From Plecoglossus altivelis (lineage: Eukaryota; Chordata; Actinopteri; Osmeriformes; Plecoglossidae), in the NCBI GenBank assembly GCA_036571765.1, contig BROE01000018.1:12952694-13016693 (forward strand): a DNA stretch of 64,000 bases, read 5' to 3'. The notes under the pieces were generated by a model. The model was not told the DNA's origin. It made no database searches and worked only from the letters and a program-made list of their open reading frames with translations. Shown in pieces: positions 46,701 through 55,700 of this stretch. The number at the start of each line of letters is the position of its first letter. The first letter of the stretch is position 1. Both the position numbers and the translations under genes were made by a program.

Positions 46701-49700
46701 TACATTTCCTAAATACTTGAAACATACTTTACAGTATTTTTACAGTCCTACAGAACAGTCCACAGGAAATACTGTACTACTGTACTCATTGACTACTGTA
46801 TTGATATGCAGTACTGCAATTTTCTAGTGAGAGTAGATTTCTTACCTATTTTCATTTCGGAAAGTCCGGATGATGGATGCTACTGTGTACCTCAAATGTG
46901 GCTGTACTCTTTGTCCAGCCTCATTGTTAGACCATGGTTGGACACATGATCAACCAAAGTGGCTCGGATCTCATCAGAGATTACGGTCCTTGGCCTTCCT
47001 TGTCCTCCCCGTCCTCCTCCTCTTTACTCTCACTCTTCTGGCTCTGCCTCTGTTTCCAATGTTGGCATCCATTGCTCCAAAACAGAAGAGCTCACCTATT
47101 TCCCTTTTATGCTAAAGCTCTGATTGCTAATTGTAAAACTGTGTGACGGGTGTTTGCCCTTGTGATGAGTCAGTGTACATATTTGGCAGTGTGTTCCTTG
47201 TGAAAACAAGATATTTTCTGCATGAAAATTGTGCCAAAAGCAGAGAATTGTGTGTAGTGTTTTGAAAAAAGTGTGTTTTAGAACAGCAATTTGAGTGTAA
47301 AGCAGGAACTGTGCTTGTAGTTTAGCAGAATTGGTTTAGGGGGTTGGTGAATGAGTTACATGTTGTGGTCTCTAATTGAGAAAAACTGTAATTGACTCTT
47401 AATCAGGTTTTTCTAAAGGGAACTTACATTGCAGCAGGCATTGGCCCTCTCCACCTTTGACAGGCCACGCACTTCACTGTTGAACACATTCATCTTCTCT
47501 ACCAGACAGGATAAAGCTGTCTCAGTGGCTTCACCCACCTTCTCATAGATACCCTTAGCCTAGAGGAGAGAGTAGTCCAGGGAGGGGTGTGAATTTAATG
47601 AGTGGACGGTTTATAGATAGCGTGTATAAAATTAATATTTTTAGCAGAAATAATCTCTCACCTCATTGTAGTCCAGAGATGAGTCATTGCACAGTGCGCA
47701 GATAGTAGCTAGCTCAACCAGCCCATCAAACTGGCCACACTTCACCAAGCTGTTATTCTTAGTACTGACAGCAAGGAAAAAAACAAGTTGGTGTTAAATA
47801 GAATTGTAAGAGTGCACATGTGTGGATATGTGACGTAGTACTCACACTTCTCCTTCTGGAGTGTACTTTGAGCCAGAGATGTCAAACTGACCCAGAGTGA
47901 CAATGTCTCCATCAACTTTGTCAATGATGAACATCTGCAGGACATTTAATGATTACATCATGTAGACATTTTGTAGAATGTGTTTTACACAGAAAAGTAT
48001 GTGTCTGCTTTGTATTCAGAGTGAAAAGTATGCAAAACTAAGCAACTTCCAGGTGGGGTTGTGAACCTGAGACTCCTCGATCTGCAGTCGTCCCTGAGCA
48101 ATACCCATCCCCGGTATCTGCCCTGCATCTATTACACACCTTGGTAACGCACATCTGGTTGGTGGTCAGTGTGCCAGTTTTGTCTGAACAAATAACTGAG
48201 GTGCAGCCCAGGGTCTCAACAGAGGGCAGGCTTCTCACAATTGCATTCTTCTTCGCCATACGACGGGTACCCAGTGCCAAGCAAGTGGTGATGACAGCAG
48301 GCAGCCCTGAGGGATTGAGAAGGAGAAGCCAGTCCTTGATTTTGGCAACATTATTTGTATGTACCCATCACTGTCTACGGTTTAGTCATATGAGCTGGCC
48401 GTCTCTCAATTGACCTATCGCAAAAGCCACATCCCAAAACAGCTTTGACCAATCCTACTTAGTTACCGGTAACTACTTGAAGATGCTTTGTTGCTATTTG
48501 GAGCATACGAATCCGGCAGCAAGTACTCCAGGAATTTAGAAGGGAGAGAACATTTTCAGCTGAATATGCTAAAGATCCACAAACATACTTTTGTCTGTTT
48601 GAATATACTGTTGCTATTGTACTCCCTCTGAAGCCTTACGCTAGCTAGCTATTACAGAGTTTTAAATGAACCGGTCGATATCAAGCTCCATGGAAGCCTG
48701 ATGATAACCATTCATTAAAATCAGGTGTGCTAAAGAAGGGAAACATGTAAAACCTTCAGGACAGTGGCTCCCAAGGACTAGGATTGCCCCCCTCCCCCCT
48801 GAACTAGACTGTGACAACAGATACTAGCCAGCTACATTTCAACAGTACATAATTAGCTTTAGTAAGTGGGTTTGTGCTGGCAACAGAGTGGGCTTACCCT
48901 CAGGGATGGCGGCCACAGCCAGCGCTACAGCAATCTTGAAGTAATAGACGGCACCACGTATCCAGGATCCTCCGTGGACAGGGTCATTGAAGTGGCCAAT
49001 GTTGATCATCCAGACGGCCACGCAGATTAAGGAAATTACCTGGGAGAGGTAGTGAAAATGCAGTTGATTTGTGTGAGACAGGTTTCTGATTTAGTCTTTT
49101 AGAAATGGTTACTGATAAAAGGTCTGACCTTGGAGAGCTGCTCTCCAAACTCATCCAGTTTCTGCTGCAGTGGTGTCTTCTCCTGCTCTGTGGCAGCCAT
49201 CTGATCACGGATCTTGCCAATCTCTGTGGAGACACCAGTTGCCACGGCCACTCCAATTGCCCTTCCAGAAGAAATGTTGGTACCCTAAATGTAGAAAGTG
49301 TGAGTAGGGTGGAGTTGAAGAAAATGATTTTGACAGAACAATCTATTTAAATTAGTTTCCTTATTGATAAGATGAATTCTGTCAGAAGGCGGGCCGGAAG
49401 GACGCACGACAATTGAAAAAGGTTTACTCTGCTTATCAATGCGAGCTTGGATCATGTGACCTCTCACAACGCTACACACAAATGGTACACATGAGTGAAA
49501 CATGTTGCTTCCGATGCATTTTTATATACTACATAGACTGTGTCAAATATAGTGAGCACAGAACGCTTCCTTTCATGTTCAACATGGTCACCAACTTTAA
49601 CAAAGACAGGTGAGAGAGTCGTAACTTACAACACTTTGTACACTGTTTATTTACTATCTCTTGGACCTGACCTCTCTATATTTGTCTGTCCAAGGACCAC

Positions 49701-52700
49701 ATTAGGTTGATCTCTTGACCTTAGCTGGACAGCAGTCTATCTTGTACAAGAACTCTGCATATCTCTTATTCACATGCATAATGCATTTAGCTATGTTGCT
49801 GTTTTTACTTGTAAGAAATAAATGTATTCACTGCAAATGCCTTTCAATAACTTAAACAGTATCATGTATTTTGATTCTGAACCAAAAATGTGCTAGAATT
49901 AAAATAACTAAGTTATTGGCAACATAGCAATACTTAAAGGAACAACATTGTAGTTACATTGCATTTTGAATGTGGTCACAATGTATTAACCATGTGCTAC
50001 AAGTTATTGCAGTATACCAATATCACTTAATTCCATTTAATGAAAAAACAAGTTCTTCATACCAACGAAGTTATTACTATAGTTATTGCTAGGCAGTTTT
50101 ATGTAATGTAAATGAGCCCAGATCCAGATAAATGCATTCAAGCACATGAAAGATGAAGAAGAGTACAGAAGGAATACGTTGATCTAGAAAATACAGAAAG
50201 GTGAGAAAAAGGATAACTTTTTGTAAAGGAGAGGAAGAAAGGGGTCTACAGTAAAAGAGAGAAAGGGAGTGGAGGAGTGATGAAGGGGTGCACTTACAGA
50301 GAAGAGCATGTTCTTCTTGTCCTGGTTGACAGCCCTGGGGTCAGGGACAGCATCAGTGTGCTTGATCACACTGACAGACTCACCTGAAAGGCAGAGATGA
50401 GACAAAGAGATTAACAGAGAACAAGACAGAGAGAAGGGAAGACAGAATAAGTGAAAAATTTGAGAGACATAGACAATTAGACAATGTTATGTTTGAATCC
50501 AGCAGGAGACCGAAAGAAAGAGAAATGCATTTAGGACGAAGTAAGGAGCACTGTCTTCATATGTCATTATAATTATTTTTATAATATGATCAATTTGATC
50601 ATTAGTCTTCAGAGTCATATTACACTAACCAGTTAGGATGGACTGGTCAACACGCAGGGTTGTGGATTTGATGGAAATAAGTCTGATATCTGCAGGGACT
50701 TTGTCGCCGACTAAGAAGGAACACATACAAAGTCAGTTCAATGTATCTAAATCAAGCATACACCACAACCCCAATTCCAAAAGGTTGGGATGCTGTGAAA
50801 TGTAAATATGAGTTCAATTAGATCATACATCATTCACAATAGATCAATGAAAAAATATCAAATGTTTAAATGTGTGAAATGTACAATTTTATAGAAGAAA
50901 TACAGACACTAAGACCTTTATGGCAGCAACCCATCTCAAAAAAGTTGAGACGTGGACACTTAATTGGACTTACCAGTCAACACACAAAAGTCCATGTGAA
51001 GCTAATGCACGACATAGAATTCACTTACATTTTGTCATACTTTTGTACTGGGTTATGAAACTATATTTAAACCATACATAATTTGCAAGACATATATTAT
51101 TTAGGCTGCGTAATCGTTGTTAGAATGAGAGACTTGGTCACGAGAACCCTTGCGACTTCCTACTAGAAAAGTGAATTGTAGCCTTGAGGGCAGGGGAAAA
51201 GATTTAATGACTGATTAACTTTATTGTCATTGTACAATGAAATTGGGATGCCATTCTATCAGGTGCATTAAATAAATACACAGTTTATAATTAAAATAAA
51301 AAGGTAACAAACTTAGATAAAAGCTGTACATAAATGGAAAAATGTAGTAAAACAGAAATAATAAAGTAAAATAGGCTAAGAATGTAAAAGGATAAGACTA
51401 TAAAGTAAGACACACACCCATCAATTCCAAAACATTACCAACATTCCACATTTGCTAAGCTCCCTAAAATTGCACATAAAAATGTTAACATTGGACTTTT
51501 GTACCTTGCAAGTTTTGTGCATTTAAAAGCTTGAATGTACAGCAGAATTAGGGTAGCCATGGCTCTATGTAGCGACGTCCAGGGAACAATTGCAAGAACA
51601 TGAGCCAAATAGCCTTAATTAGATGCTTGATGTGATTTTCAAAATATAAGAATACTTGGTCATAAAACACATATATCCAGGAAATATAAATGGCAAGTTA
51701 ACTTGAAACCATCTAATATATTGTTGATAAGAAAGTGTCTTGTGCAGACGAGAAAGTTTTACTGTACATTTACCTGTTAAAAAGAATAGTCTGGGCCTGC
51801 TATTCTACAAAGATCCCTTAAGCCTATTACATAAAAAATATTCAAAATGTTTCAAATGGGAAGTTTGTGTATATATCAAAGAACACCAGCACGAGCATTT
51901 ACCAAAACAGTTAGATCCGATTGTGCCGTCTATATAACTGAAACTATAGTCTTTGCTCTGCTTTATTAGGGCCTATATTATTTCCTACAGCGTCATGCCT
52001 ATGACATCTATATAAATAGGCTATGAGTCAATAGTAAAACAGCAGAGATGTGTGTCTTGAATGAAAGCAATGACACTATAGGTAATGCTATCCACACACC
52101 GGAAACTAACACGTCTGGATGAGATACTTTTCTCTAGATTTTGTCATTTTTTCACAGGTCCTTTCAGAGGCTTCGTATTAATCACTTCCTACAGAATAAG
52201 TCCCTCTATTTTCAATGGTTACACATACAAAAATGTATGCAAACCGATGTATCCCTTTATCCTCCTCTCTGTGTTTTTCTCTCTCCCTTTGTCTCTGTTA
52301 CACACAACCAGCTGTGTTTCCTGTGTCATGGACCACTGAATTAGAGGAAAGTCACTCAACCAACCAATGAACAGAAAGCATGGTTATAACAATTGTATTG
52401 GGTTTTAATTAGGGGCTTCCTGTTACACAGAGCCATGATTGGTGTAGAGCTTAGCATTACCCACTTCCTTTGGAACAATAAGGCTCTATGTCACCTAGAA
52501 AAACACAAATGTAAACAGAAAATATGTAAATGGCTTTATTGACAAAAGAGTTGTCATGCTTCCTCTCCTAAGAACTGGGTCAATGCCTCTCCATCTGGCT
52601 GGCAGCAGAATTCAAAGATCATTAAGTAAATTGTAGACATGCAAACTGTGATGGGGATTAATTGGAAGAGTGGAAGTGTTCATTGTCAGAGTACCATTGT

Positions 52701-55700
52701 CAAGGAATGTTTATGGACCTGATTCTATGACACTCACCCGACACTTCAACAACATCACCAGGAACAATCTCTCTGGCCTTGATCCTCTGTACGCTCTTCC
52801 GATCTGCCCGGTAAACCTTCCCCATCTCAGGCTCATACTCCTTCAGAGCCTCGATGGCGCTCTCTGCATTTCGCTCCTGCCAGGGCAACAACCCCACCAA
52901 AGCATTAGCTTCTCTTTGATACTATTTAATCTGTTTCTATTTCTAAACACATATCTTCCATTGAAACAGACAAATTATGGATGTAACACTAATACTTCCT
53001 CTTCAAACAATTCCAAATGTGAACTGTCACAGATAAAAGAGAACTGTATAACATGCATCTTTTGTCCACTCTTAACCTCCCCCAAGTGTGAAGCATCACT
53101 CGTGCCACTTATTTCTAACCCTAACCTTGACACAGACACACAGGCACATCTGACACCACTCACCTTACCCCAACACACACACATACTAGTGGGCAATGTG
53201 TGAATCCTCATGCATAGTTTCCAAATGACAACTATAAGGCCAATATTTCCCATTCCATCTCATCCCACCAGCACGCTCCTCAAACCTGCCCTTCACTCCC
53301 ACCCCACACATCCCTTTGATTGTCTGTAACCTGATCAGCCCACTGTATTTTTACCATGGACCACAATGTGGCACTAAAAGATGGGTCTACATTTTTTGCC
53401 CCTGCCAGCAGCCTTCATAGAAATGCATGCCCCACCCCCTCCTCTTGCCTACCCCCCGGGCTTAACATTTCACCTTTCACCTGTCCTTGACATCATACCA
53501 ATCATTCCATGCCCTGCTTGACAACCACACAACCATCCTGCCACTGTAAGGTGAGAGGACTATGTTGTACAGAACAAAGATTCTAACCCTAAGTAGGCAT
53601 TGGTCGTGTGTGATTTATGGTGTGTGTGTGTCCTTTAACTGACCTGCCACACTCCAACCACAGCGTTAGCTATGAGGATGAGAAGGATGACCAATGGCTC
53701 TACAAATGCAGTGACAGTCTCTTCACCTTCTTCAAACAAAGCTAGCACCTAATGACAAAGAGAGAAATAACAAAAACCCAGAGTTAGTGAGATGGAATGG
53801 AGTTTTATATGTTGATATTAAATACTCTAGATCTCTTGCCATAGCTCTTAGCAAGCACAATATGGGACAAGCAAGACAAATGCTTATGACCAAGCCACCC
53901 TATGGGCTGCAATTATATTTGTGTGTACACATCTATCAGCATATCTGTGTACATGTGTATATGTTCTTGTGTGTCTCAGTCAAGTGTTATCAACACTTCC
54001 ATCTAGGGAAGGGTTGTGTTGTCATGAACACAGATCAGTTCTGATTCATTGAAGCACAGCACAGACAGTCTTACCCACAGATATAAGCTCTCCATCTGTA
54101 ATTCATCTGTCCACTCACCTAACAATTTATTCCTTGTAATCCCAAGAAAGTCAATTTCAAGAAAGCCCACCAACCTACTGTTATTTTACATGACAGTGTC
54201 TTCTTTTGTCTCAGTAAACCCTTTAACATATTTCATTCCTTTTTCCTTTTCTTTATTTAATCAGATTGGGGTTTTTTGTTGTTATCGTACATAGTTCAGT
54301 TTTACTGTAGTCCTATAATGATATCTTGGTCAAACAAAATAATGTCTAAATAAAAGAATACTTTGTGAAGCATTGTGTATGCAGTTCCATTTACAACCAT
54401 ATATGTCTCTCAAATGAGTCCTCATTTATCTTTGCAACAAACAATGACATTGTGCAACCCTATACCTCCCCCCTCTTTTGTTCTTCTCCCTTGTTCCTTC
54501 CACCGCTGACCTTTGTCAAAGGATACAATATCTCTTAGCTTGAGACTATCTTAAAATAAAGTGCACCCCTCCCATCATGTATACACACAATTACAAGCAT
54601 GCACAAAGACTCACACACAAACTAAAGCTCACACACACCAGGCCTTCTAAGGCCATAATGACAGCTGGTCATGGAGGACAGCATGTAGAGGAGGGGGATT
54701 AAGACCTTGTGTATACCCTCACTACCCCAAAACAGCTTTAAAGAGAAGTGGACAGAGAGACTTCAGAGGTCACAGGAAGAGAGAAGAGACAGAGGACATC
54801 AGCTAAATAAAATAGGGGGTGGAGGATTCCTTGTAAGGGTCAGGGTGGGAGCATTGATACAAATGAAACCTGATCCAAATCTCAACGCAAGTGTTTTAGT
54901 GCCAAACAAATACAGAACATAGCAGGCCTATGAGTGTGTTTGTGTGTTGGTACTGTATGGGTTTGTAAGAGTTTGCGCATGTGTGTGTTTGCACATTTGA
55001 AAGAGATTGTGTGTTTGCGAATAGGTGTGTTTGTGTGTGAGAAGGACATACTCACTGATAACACATTTCAGTTTAAATGGTATACCTCAATTCCTAATTT
55101 CTTTTGTAAGTTCGTGTCAGTCAGCCAGAGCCAAAACATCACAAACCAATTTAATGGGTTTGTGATGATTTGAGTTCATGTAGCAATGAGTGCAGACTGT
55201 ACTCACAAAAGAGATGCAGGCAGCCAGAAGCAGGATCCTAACCAACAGATCTTCAAACTGCTCCACTACTAACTCCCAGATGGTTTTACCTGAGATTGAA
55301 ATGCCAAAGGAAGAAAGAAAAAATGGAAATTGTAGTGCAAATTGTGTGTTTCTGTGTGTGTGAATGTACTGTACATTTTCATGTATTACAAGTGACACCT
55401 CTTGTCTAAAGTCTTTCTAGAATTGCACAAATAGGGATACAGGGGTACACTGTCCATTACATTTCTATCACGTCAGAAGGAAAAATAATGCAAGGTATTA
55501 CTCAGAGCAAATATGCACAACATCCAATAATTCATCAAAGTTAGTAAGCGGACAGGTGTCTCTGGGTGACTCAAGACAAGGACATTGTGTAATTGAAAGG
55601 TTGTGAGCAAGTAAACAGAGTGATAGAAATAGAAAAATGGACAGATGAACAGATGAACTCACCCTCCTCTGCTGGCAGCTCTGCAAGTGATACAAGATAG

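Noticed and set aside
49405..49503. Frame-compatible extension of atp2a1 exon 7/8 region on the minus strand
   Set aside because: Splice sites and exact residue numbering place exons 7 and 8 at 50298-50383 and 49129-49284 with no missing residues, so no extra exon is needed.
52670..53203. 177-codon plus-strand open frame, the longest single-frame stretch near atp2a1
   Set aside because: It runs antisense over atp2a1 exon 5 and the adjacent intron. Codon content and lack of any domain mark it as a shadow of the real exon.
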